A DNA stretch of 64,000 nucleotides from Heloderma charlesbogerti. Its lineage: Eukaryota; Chordata; Lepidosauria; Squamata; Helodermatidae. The DNA is taken from positions 186,001 to 250,000 of the forward strand of contig JANEZZ010000794.1 of the NCBI GenBank assembly GCA_026122225.1, in the 5' to 3' direction. The notes beneath the pieces were generated by a model. That model worked only from the letters and a program-made list of their open reading frames with translations. It searched no databases and was not told the DNA's origin. The position numbers and the translations under genes were made by a program. This document shows positions 22,501-34,500 of this stretch, in pieces. Within the stretch, counting starts at the first letter, position 1, and each line of letters begins with the position of its first letter.

Positions 22501-25500
22501 GTTCCCTAAAACATCTGATAGAGACAGCCATGCCCCGTCGGTGTTTGCCACCAACATCTGGTATTTATTTATTTATTTATTGCACGTGTATCCCACCTTT
22601 CTGCCAAAAGGGGCGCTCATACTGCATCTGAAGGACATGGAGGGTCCATTTCACTATCCCCCATAAAAGCCACCGACAGGTGGCTTCCTCCTCTTCCATG
22701 AATTTGTCTAGCCTTAAAAAAACTCTTTAAGCTAGTGACCACCACATCTTCTTATGGCAAGGAATTCCATAGCTTCATGAGGCCTGTCTGATGAAGCTCT
22801 TTCATTCTTTTGTCTGTTCTAGAATTGAAAGAGATCAGGGCGGGGGGAGGTTGAAGGAGAGACATACACATAGAGACAGACTGATTTCCCTCTAAACTCC
22901 CTTTCCATATCCATCCATAGCCCACGGTTCTGCCATGTTACTCCTTGTTCTAAGCTAACATGCTTCAAGATCTCGGGCCTTTCTTTGGAAGGGAGAGTCG
23001 CTCCTTCCTCCCTGCGATGATCTTAGCCGCCCTGACCTGTACCTTCATGATGTTCTTTTGGAAATGGGACTGTATGCAGGCCTTGCTTTCTAGCATGGCT
23101 GCAGGGATCCTATTCTGGGTGGCCACAGCCAGTTCAGACCCCTCAGCACCTCTGGGAAGTTGTCCCACAGTGCATCACCTTGCAGGCGTTGGTTTATCCT
23201 CCGTTGCATCCGCCATTGCGCTAGCCCATCTGGAGAGGGCATTGTGCATTCCTGGGCAGCCGGTCCCCACCTGGCCCTGTCTGCTGACTCTTGCGCCTCC
23301 AAGAGATGCTTGCAGGCCTGTCCTGGAGCATCTCGCAAGAGACTACACAGCTCAGACATGAAAACCACCAGCAGGAATGTAGCTCCAAGGCAAAAGGGCA
23401 GCCAGTGACTTACCTTCTGGGAACTTGTAACTATTGGTGACATCGACGCGGTAGTTGCTGCCCACAGCTTTGGTGCTGATGGCTGTGCCGATGGATGAAG
23501 TGTCACAATACACTCGAACACGACTCCCATCACCATAGACAACCCACCGGTTGATGTCTGCATTCACCTCAGTGAACACAAAGGCTGTGTCATAGTTCAG
23601 CCTCACATCCCCTTGCTTGACGGCCAGGACAGAGGCTGGGCCGCACTGGTAGATCCCTGGAAGGAGAGCAGAACGCATGTGGCCATTGCGCTGGAGGCTG
23701 GCCCGGCCCTCCCAGCAAAGGAGCTGCATGAGGCCTTACCTTGGCTTTGCTCCTGCGGTGTCGAATCAATCACTTGCCACCCCCCATACGCTGTCCCCAG
23801 GTCTCTTCGAATGAACCAGCCCTCGTTCCAGACGTGGTAATCCCTGAAGAGGACAAGGGATGGAGGTGATGCAAAGGCAAGAGCCCGGCACTGGGAGGCT
23901 CAGTCCAGAGCTGGCGGTCCTTTCCTGAGGTCACTTCTCCACAAAACTAGCCATGTGTGTAGATGGAGAACCAACAGGCCGAGCTCCTGGGGAGACACGG
24001 TTATCCAGCGGGGGGCTGGAGTGCGGCTGAGCAGCCAGGGACACAGGGCACTCTTGCTTCTGGCAGCATTCACGAGAGCACTGAGCCAAGGATGTGGCCC
24101 CTGAGCCCAAAGGGACAAGGGAAAAGGCCTCTACGGGCCTGGATGTCTTGGAACCAAAAAGCGGCTCAGTCATTTGCAGGGCCTTCCACCCAGCCTGCTC
24201 TGGCGGGTCACAAAGCAGTGTGTGCCAGGAGCTTTCGGGGGCTGTTGGGGCCTTTTCTTTATGAACCCTGTGACAGCTATTTGCTGAAGCTCCACTTCGA
24301 GCAAACCATTATATAAGACTCAACATCCTGCCCCCAAAGCAGAGTGATTGGAGAGCCCCTAACCTTTTCCCTCTGATTAGAAAGTAGATCTGACTGCCCC
24401 CGCTCCTCTTCCTCTCCCCCCACCCCCTCTGGCATTTCCCATAGATGGAAAAGCAGAAGGAGCTCGCTCTTTCTTTGCAGACACGGTGCCTGCCTTTCTG
24501 CAGCCCTCCAAAGTACCGAATCACTCCGAAAGCTTTGGGAAGACCCAGATTAGAGTCTGGTCACGTCAGCGGGAATTCTGCTTTGCCTTGGGGAGCCACA
24601 GGATCTTTCCAACATGGCCCAATTCGAGTTGAGATTCAGGGTTTGGCCAAACCCAATGCACATCCCTAGTCTCTGGGAAGTGGGAAGGATCAGGTCCTGG
24701 AGGCTGATCTTTCGGGCTGGGAAAGGCAGCTGTCCACGTCAGGCACACGAATCGGCATCAGAATATCCTCTTAGCAGGATTTTTTTTCTGCTTCTCTTGG
24801 AATTTAGCTTTGTTGTTGTTGTTGTTGTTCAGCTTACTGGTGTTTTATTTGTAATTATGATGTACGTATTTTTTGTTCTTTGTATTTTTATGATGGGGTT
24901 GTAATTGGTGAGATGGCCAGATGCCAAAAAGGGCAAGGCTCCTGCTTTTTAATAGGAAGGAATTTCAGCAGTGTTGCTTGCATTACCTCCTCGCACAACC
25001 TGCAATGGTGCAGGGGACCTGCTGTCCTCTTTTGCACCTGGCCACCCTATTATTAGCTACCCCAGGGGGCTGCGTGGAGGGAAAGGCAGGGTAAAAATAT
25101 TGTAAAAAATAAAATGAATGATGTTCCAGGTGTGATAACGGGCTAACCAAGACTGAGTAATTCAGGTCATTCCCTCGCTGATCTTGTAGCTGATGGACCA
25201 GAGGCTGAATTGAGCATAATCAAATGGGCAGCTGCTTGTCTTGGCCACCAACACCTCGTTCTCTGGGAAAGTGACTCCACATCCAAAGTGGTCAAAAGGG
25301 AAAAGCAGCACCTCGGGCGGAGTGTTCTCCTCCTCCTAAGAGTCAGATGGAGGAGTGCCAGATCTATTGTTGCCTGAATTCTAAAGCAAAAGGGTGACTA
25401 GATAAACTCTGGCACTCTGCTTATATTTCTTCCATGTAGCTGCCCTTCCTACAGGGGCTGGGGTGACCCCCAAAGCCAAAGACACACAAAATGTACATTG

Positions 25501-28500
25501 ACACAAATAAAAACTGCCACTTATCTACTCATACTTCTGGTGAAGGAAGGTGGCTCCTTCTTCCAAAATCATTGGAATTTCCTTTGTCTTCAGGTTCTCA
25601 GGGGAGACTTGGCTGGTTCTGATGGCACTGGTCTGTCGTAATTCCTTGAAGTGTTCTGGCCCGGCCCAGCCACCCACCCCAGCCACCCACCTGCTAGTGG
25701 CTGAGCAAGCTGTATTTACCATACAGAGTCTTGTCCTATCTTGAGGCTCTTCCCTGAGGGGTCATAATATTTATCAATGCTGAGGTTCCTGTCTGCATCG
25801 TGAGCAGAATTGAAATTTGTGATCAAGCGAGTTGGTATCCCCAGACATCTCAGAACTGAAAGAGAGAGAAACAGACAGGTGTGGCTGGGCTCTGCCGGGT
25901 ATTGCCCAGTTCCTCCCATCCCCGCTGGCATCTGGGCTTCCACACAGTGCTGTGGCAAGCATACCTGTGCCGGCCACCCCTGCGAAGACCCAGCACTGGC
26001 CGTACTGGACAGGCCTGTAGTTGCCCTGTGACCACTTCCTGAGGATGGCCACGCTTCCGTCCCACCGGGAGGGGTTCTCATGGTGAGAAAACTCCTCGCT
26101 CCACTTGCCCTCCAGCACTCCGTTGTCATTGTCATTGCCGTTGACCTAAAGTGTGAGGGACTCGATGAGTGAGCGGAAGGAGGGCTGAGGCCTGGGCAGT
26201 CTCGTCAGGCCATCTGGGGCCTTTGCAGAGCCCTTGTGCATCGCTGGCTTGGTCTTACCATGGAGCTGACCACGCGGCCCACATATCTTGGGTCACTTCT
26301 GCGGGACGTGTCACCAGCCGGGTCCTGGCGGTGGTAGAGGCTCAGATCGAGAAGCAGAAGACAGATGTCGAGGATGTTCTCTTGAAACTGTAAGCAAGCA
26401 AGGCAGCCCTCCTCAGTGCCGGAAGGCAAAGGGTCCTCCCCGCCCCCCTCCTTTGCAGAGCCAGCTGAGGCCCCCATCAACACTGGGACCAGGAGGTGGA
26501 GCGAGATCCAAACGATCTGTAGCACTGCCAATGGGCAAGTCCGCTGCTCTGCGCCTAGCATTTGCCCCTCATTGGCTCTGCACATTCCAGGGGCTCTCCC
26601 TGGGAGACAGATGGGGAATCTCATCCAGGCATGACACAGGTGGCCCCAGAGAGCGGCGGCCCCGCGTTCTGACAGGCGCTGTCTGCGTGCCAGCCCTGTT
26701 CCTGTCCTGAGGGCACAAACAAGGCCATGCTTGCGGGCTGCCTCAGAGCCCTCCCATTGTATCTTGAGCCGCCTGAGCTGGCTCTGCGCCACACAAAAAT
26801 GGGAGCAGTGGGATTTGGGCCTTATCCTGCCCTTGCAGAGGCAGGAGCCTGTCCTTCGGGAGGCACATTGCAGTCCCAGGCCAGACACAGCTCCACAATG
26901 CTCTCCTGGGGTTTGGCCGCTCCTCCAGTTAGACCAAACCTCGCACAGGCACAGCCGGTCGCTGCATGGAGGTATGCAGCTAACAAGGTCTTGTGGCACA
27001 TGCAGGACGAACACCTGTATGGCGGCACACGCTCTTGTGGACGGTGGCCCACTCCATCAGGCGCACAAGCTACAAGTACAGATGCGCATGCGGTTGGGCA
27101 GGGGAGGGGGGAGTCTCAACACTGAGGTCAGAGGGAATGGACAGGTGGACAGGACAGACAGTGAGCTTCATCTTGGCAGCAGCTGTTCACAAAACAGGCG
27201 TCGGGTGGTAACACAGGCAGCCTTGCATTGGTGAGCTGATCAGAACAAAACAAAACACTCCCTATTCCCATTCAGGCCACAGGGCATAGAGCTGGACTTC
27301 TTGATGAATTGTAGCTGAGGTGTTTTGCACTGGAATCTGTCTCTGAAGTTCCTTTCTTCAAGAATGGCCGCCTCAAGGTGAAAGAGCATCCAGGGAAGCT
27401 GAAGTGTTTTTGATTATCACCATTGCTGATGTCAGAATTGTATCTCTCTATTCGTGTGTGTGTGTGTGTGTGTGTCTCGCTCTCGCTCTGTGTGTGTGTG
27501 TGTGTATGCACACTTGTAACTCAGGAGAGCGCTTCAAGCATCTAATGAAGTGGACACCAGTCCACAAAAGCTTCTGCCATAATAAATGGCTAAGGCCTTA
27601 AGAAGCTGCAGCCTAACTTGCCCCCCCCCCCAGATACAGGAATGGCCCAGAAGACAGCGCCCTCACTGAACTCGTCATGGCCCTGAAATTATTCATTTTC
27701 CAGCCCTGCCTATTGTGTTTCTACTCCTATAAGCATTTTCACTGCTTGAAAAATCCAGTGGAGGGAGACGCCGCCCCGCCCCCCAGCAGCAACACTCCCT
27801 CTTCTGGCTGGTGCCACGGCCAAGACTGACCTCTCCATGCGGGAGCTCCAGTGCTGTGACAGTGAAACCTGCTCTGCAGTCCTTGGGGGGTCCTGTAGCC
27901 CCCAGGCCTGTCATACCCCACAGCAGAGGCTGCAGTCTTTGCCCGCAGGCCGTTTCAGCCCATAGCAGTCCATGGGGCTAAGAAGCCCAGCAGGAAGGAG
28001 GACTGCGGCACCCACCAGGACGTTCAGCACTGACCTGGCCGAAGTACCATCCTCGTGCTTCGATGTAGTTGGCGTTTCCCACGAAGATGACCCCATTTTC
28101 ATTCAGAACATACTCTTGCCGCTCAGCCTCATTTTCTATGTGGACAAGGTCCCCTGTTGGACAGAAAGTGGCCGTTGGGAGGCGCTGTGCCAACCTTGTG
28201 GCAAAGAAGGACTGGGCCCTGGCAAACCAGGCAGCAAACACACACACCCGCCTGGCTCTCTCAGCCTCTTGCATCGCGCCACATGCCCAGCCTGCAGCAC
28301 GCCCATCTGCAGGCACGCAGGCGCAGGAAAAGAGGAGGCACCTGGCAAGCCAGGTGACGGCTGAGCCGTTGGCAGAGTCAGCGGTTTCGGGCAAGCATGG
28401 CCCTAGAGACAGCGACCACAAGGAATAGGCGTGATATGGCTTCATTTATGTGGATTTCTGTCCAGATAACATCTATACTGTAGTGTGGGAGTGGGTGTGC

Positions 28501-31500
28501 ATGTGAAACATAGCATGAGCATAGGAACAGCAGACAAGCTGGAGAGGGTTCAGAGGAGGGCAACGGAGATGATCAGGGGACTGGAAACAAAGTCCTACAA
28601 GGACAGACTGAAAGAATGGGGCATGTTGAGCCTTGAGAAGAGAAGACTGAGGGGAGACATGATAGCGCTCTTCAAGTACTTGAAAGGCTATCACAGCAAG
28701 AAAGGCCAGGATCTCTTCTCCATCATCCCAGAGTGCAGGACACGGAATCAAGGGCTCAAGTGACAGGAAGCCAGATTCTGACTGAACATCAGGAAAAACA
28801 TCCTGACTGCTAGAGTAATACGACAATGGAACCGATTCCCTAGGGAGGTGGTGGGCTCTCCCACACTGGAGGCATTCAAGATGACGCTGGACAGCCACCT
28901 GTCAGGGATGCTCTGTGGATTCCTGCACTGAGCAGGGGGTTGGACTCGCTGGTCTTGTAGGCCCCTTCCAACCCTGCTATTCTATGATTCTATGATTGAA
29001 CATTTGTGACTTATTGTTGTGTAAACTGGCTTTTCTGTGAAGTTTAGTGTACAGTTCTGAACTGTTACTTGGAAAAAGCTTGCTTTACTGATTAGATCAT
29101 TTTTGCCTACATGAGAGTGAGCAAGAGGCTGAAGGTCAGTCAAACAGAGGCGATGAAACCCAGGCCTACAACAAGAAGAGAAGAGTGGTAGTAGTGGGAG
29201 ACTCCTTGCTGCGTGGGATCGAGACCCAAGTATGTCGTGAAGACCCATGGACTTGCCAGGTATGTTGTCTCCCGCGAGGACGGATTAGAGACATGCCTGA
29301 AAGGTTGCCGGCACTCATAAAGCCCACTGACAGGTATCCCTTTCTTCTCATCCATGTGGGAACAAATGATACTGCCAAGCGGAGCTACAAAGAAATCACG
29401 TCAGACTTTGAAGCTTTGGGAAGGAAACTCAAGAACTTTGGGGCCCAGATAGTTTTCTCATCCATCCTTCCAGTATTTAGAAGAGGGATAGAAAGGGAAC
29501 GAAAAATACTCCGGGTGAATGACTGGCTACGAAGGTGGTGCCGACGAAAGAGATTTGGATTCTGGGACCACGGGCTATACTTCCTGGAAGATGGGCTGTT
29601 GGCTAGGGATGGGTTGCACCTCACAAAGGATGGGAAGAATGTGTGTGGCCACAGCATGAAGAACTTCATCAGGAGGGCTTTAAACTGAATCCTACGGGGA
29701 AGGGAGATGTAATGTTGGGGGTAACGATGGACGTAGGCGCATGCACTGCAACGGAGGGAACAGCTCTGATAGCGCCCAATAATAGTCTTCAGGCACATGT
29801 AGGAAGAAAGCCAGACTATGAAGCACATGGTCTTCGATGTCTATATATTATATACTATATATTTCGATGTCTATATACTAAAGCCCAGAGTATGGGAAAC
29901 AGAACGAACTTGAACTCTTAATGCAGGAGGGAAATTATGACTTGATAGGTATAACTGAGACTTGGTGGGATGACTCTCATGACTGGAATACAGGAATTGA
30001 AGGATATAACTTGTTCGAAAAGAACAGGAGGAACAGAAAGGGAGGTGGGATTGCACTGTATGTGAAAAATACATATCTCTGTACAGAAATACAGGAGGAG
30101 GAGCTTGGTAGACCCACCAAGAGCATCTGGATCAAAATAAATGGAGCAAAGAATAAAAGGAACCTGGTGGTCGGAGTCTACTACCGGCCACCCAATCAAG
30201 GAGAAGACGAGGATGAAACTTTTGAAAAGCAAATAGCCAATGTTTTAAGGAAGCATGATGTAGTAGTAATGGGGGACTTCAACTTCCCCGATATTTGTTG
30301 GGAGACAAATTCTGCAAAACATGGCCCCTCCAGGAAATTCCTGACTTGTGTGGCGGATAACTTCCTCCTACAGAAAGTAGAGGAAGGAACTAGAGGATCG
30401 GCTATCCTTGACTTGATCCTAACCAACAGAGATGACTTAGTGGATCAAGTAGCAGTTACAGGAACTCTGGGGGAAAGCAACCATGTTGCACTTGAGTTCT
30501 TGGTTCTAAGGGAAGCAAGAGCCGAGTGTAGTCAAACGCGTACCCTGGATTTTAGGAAAGCTGGTTTTAATACACTCAGAACAATGATCAGTAAGGTCCC
30601 ATGACAAGCGACGCTAATGAGAAAAGGAGTCCAAGATGGGTGGGAGCCTTTAACAAAGGAAATTCTCAAGGCACAATCACAAACAATTCCAACAAGAGGA
30701 AAAGCTGGAAGACAACAGAAGCCTGTTTCCCGCCTCCCAGCTGAGCAGAGCAGAGCAGAGCAAGCTGCTCCAGCTGGTCCAGGGACTACAGAAGCACTGT
30801 ATGTGCAAAATACATATCTCTGCACAGAAATACAGGAGGATGAGCTTGGTAGCCCCATCGAGAGCATCTGGATCAAATTAAATGCAGCAAAGAATAAAAG
30901 GAACCTGGTGGTCGGAGTCTACTACCGGCCACCCAACCAAGGAGAAGACAAGGATGAAAATTTTGAAAAGCAAATAGCCAATGTGTCAAGGAAGCATGAT
31001 GTAGTAGTAATGGGGGACTTCAATTTCTTCCCAAGCAAAGGAAGAGTACAGGCAGGTAGCACAGAATTGCAGGGATGGTGTCAGGAAGGCTAAAGCTGAG
31101 AACGAGCTGAGGTTAGCGAGGGATGCCAAAAACAACAAAAAGGCCTTCTTCAGCTATGTGCATAGTAAAAGACAGAGGAAAGAAATGGTGGTTCAGCTAT
31201 TAAATAAGGATGGCAAAATGGTAACAGATGACAAAGGCAGAGGTGCTCAATTCCTACTTTGGCTCAGTCTTCTCCCAAAAGAGGGTCTATGACCCCCCTG
31301 GCAAAGGCGAAGTCCTGCTGAAGGGGCAGGATTGCAGCTTGAGATCGATAGGCATATGGTCAAGGAACAACTCATTACTTTGAATGAGTTCAAATCTCCA
31401 GGGCCAGATGAACTGCATCCTACAGTAATAAAGGAACTGGCAGAAGAATTCTCAGAACTGCTGTCTATTCTTTCTGAGAAATCATGGAGGACGGGGGAAG

Positions 31501-34500
31501 TGCCAGATGACTGGAGGAGGGCTAACGTTGTCCCTATCTTCAAAAAGGGTAAAAAGGAGGAACCTGGGAACTACCGACCAGTCAGTCTGACATCAATCCC
31601 TGGGAAAATTCTGGAGCAGATGATAAAGCAATCCATCTGGAAGCACCTTGAAAACCATGCCGTGATTACTCGAAGCCAACATGGATTTGTCAAAAACAAA
31701 TCCTGCCAGACAAATCTGATCTCATTTTTGGATCAAGTCACCTCCCTTGTAGACCGTGGGAATGCTGTAGACATCATATACCTCAACTTCAGCAAAGCTT
31801 TCGACAAAGTGCCCCATGATATCCTGATAAGCAAACTAGCTCAAAGTGGGCTAGATGAAACAATGATCCGGTGGATCCACAGTTGGCTACAGAATCGAAC
31901 TCAGAGAGTGCTTATCAATGGGACCTTCTCAAACTGGGGAGAGGTAACGAGTGGGGTACTGCAGGGCTCAGTCCTGGGCCCAGGGCTCTTCTACATTTTT
32001 ATGAATGACTTGGAGGAGGAGGTGCAGGGAATGCTGATCAGATTTTCAGATGACACCAAATTGGGCGGGATAGCTAATACTTTGGAAGACAGAAACAAAA
32101 TTCAAAGTGATCTGGATAGACTGGAGCACTGGGCAGAAAAATACAGAATGAAATTTAATAGGGACAAATGCCAAGTTCTGCACCTAGGAAAAAGAAACCA
32201 AATGCACAGTTACAAGATGGGGATACGTGGCTCAACAACACTTCAAGCGAGAAAGATCTTGGAATTGTTGTCGATCACAAGCTGAATATGAGCCAACAAT
32301 GTGATGTGGCTGCAAAAAAGGCCAATGCTCTTTTGGGCTGCATTCATAGAAGCATAGCTTCCAAATCCCGGGAAGTACTAGTTCCCCTCTGCTCAGCACT
32401 GGTTAGGCCTCATCTGGACTACTGTGTCCAGTTCTGGGCACCACACTTTAAGAAGGATGAAGACAAACTGGAGCGGGTTCAGAGGACGATGGAAACAAAG
32501 CCCTATGAAGAAAGACTGAAAGAACTGGGCATGTTTAGCCTTGAGAAGAGAAGACTGAGGGGAGATATGATAGCGCTCTTCAAGTACTTGAAAGGTTGTC
32601 ACAGAGAAGAAGGCCAGGATGTCTTCTCGATCATCCCAGAGTGCAGGACACGGAATCACCGGCTCAAGTTACAGGAAGCCAGATTCCGGCTGAACATTGG
32701 GAAAAAGTTCCTGACTGTTAGAGCAATACGACAATGGACCCCATTCCCTGGGGAGGTGGTGGGCTCTCCCACACTGGAGGCCTTCAAGACGAGGCTGGAC
32801 AGCCATTTGTCAGGGATGCTCTGACTTGGATTCCTGCATTGAGCAGGGGGTTGGACTCGATCGCCTTGTAGGCCCCTTCCATCCCTACTATTCTATGATT
32901 CTATGATTCTATTCTACGCTCTTGTCAGTTTAGGGCAGATGTGGATGGGTTCTTGTGTAGATACCAGCTGTGGGCATTTGGAGATGGTGCGGACTCCAGA
33001 GACTGGAGGGACTCTCCTAGTGGGCTGGAGCAGGGAGCATTCGGCCTACCATGATCCCTACGGCTGACGGGGCCAGGCAGGTCGTGTGGGCGGCTTCCCT
33101 GCTGAGCAGTGCAAAGGAGTCTGGGGGAAAAGGGGCACATCCTGCCCTGGTTGTTTTGGTGGGGTGGCTATAAGGAGGCCAAGCATACCTTAGGAAGAGG
33201 GAGCAGCCACTGCCCACTGCTGGGAGCCGCTTCTTCCCATGTGCACCTGGATGCCCTACCTGCTCTTCCCAGCTGGGCACAGGCTGCTGGGTTTCCTCTT
33301 CCTTCCCCCCATGAGCTCTGTCACAGCGCTGGGCTGCCCCATGCCAAGTGGTGGAGGAGGCCTCCTCCGTTTCCGTTGGAAAGGCGTGCTATCGCTGCAG
33401 AGCCCTTGGGGTGATGTCGGGGCCTCATCAGGTGGCACAACTTAATCCTGCCTGCAGGATTTCGCCATTTGGGGCAGAGGCTTTGGTGTCTACTCAGTGA
33501 CTTGCACTCAGTGAGGGGCGAGCTGGCACTCACTCCACACTGTTTTCCCCTGGAGAGCCTGGGAGCAATGCATGCGCTTGCTCCTGGCCATCTCTATGCC
33601 AGCCTGAACTCTTGCATGTAAACGGGGCTTTCTGCTTCTGTTTAAAATGAAGGATCACAACGACTCCCTTTTTCACCTGCTTCCTCCCCCCCCCCATTCC
33701 CCCTCTTTCTCGTATCTGAGGCTTTCTTCACAAGGAGCTTTTATCCTGCGATTGAGATGGATCCCTCACAGACGTTTGCGGTCTCTTTACATAATGCAGT
33801 CACCCGGCCGTGATCCTCCAGGGCATCCCCTCACTAAATGTCCTTTGTTCCGTTTCTAAATAGATCGCAGATAATGAGCTATCAAATTACCCCATTGTGT
33901 TCCGCTTCAGTTTCCTCCTTGAAAAGAGTAGAAGCAGCAAGAAGAGGAGCGAGATCAATGAAAGAAGAATGAGATCAATGAGCTGGGGAGAGGTAATGAG
34001 CGGGGAGTGGGGCCTCAGTCCTGGGCCCAGTGCTCGTCAACGTTTCTATTAATGACTTGGAGGAGGAGGTGCAGGGAATGCTGATCAAATTTGCAGATGA
34101 CACCAAATTGGGCGGGATAGCTAATACCTTGGAAGACAGAAACAGAATTCAAAGTGATCTGGATAGACTGGAGTGCTGGGCAGAAAACAACAGAATGACA
34201 TTTTATAGGGATAAATGCCAAATTCTGCACCTAGGAACAAGAAACCAAATGCACAGTTACAAGATGGGGGATACGTGGCTCAACAACACTACAAGCGAGA
34301 AGGATCTTGGCATTGTTGTAGATCACAAGCTGAATATGAGCCAACAGTGTGATGTGGCTGCAAAAAAGGCAAATGCTCTTTTGGGCTGCATTCATAGAAG
34401 CATCGCTTCCAAATCCTGGGAAGTACTAGTTCCCCTCTACTCAGCACTGGTTAGGCCTCATCTGGACTACTGTGTCCAGTTCTGGGCACCACACTTAAAA

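Larger units (their letters stand above)
29110..32911 (+). mobile_element. CR1 LINE in intron 3, mosaic
   Basis: Begins inside ORF1 (esterase part intact), continues into ORF2, then at about 30721 jumps to a piece of CR1 5' UTR (four GAGCA units at 30743-30762), returns to early endonuclease at 30797, jumps again at about 31027 into the linker, and runs to a normal 3' tip. Non-coding as a whole; antisense to the gene. Confidence 0.9.
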
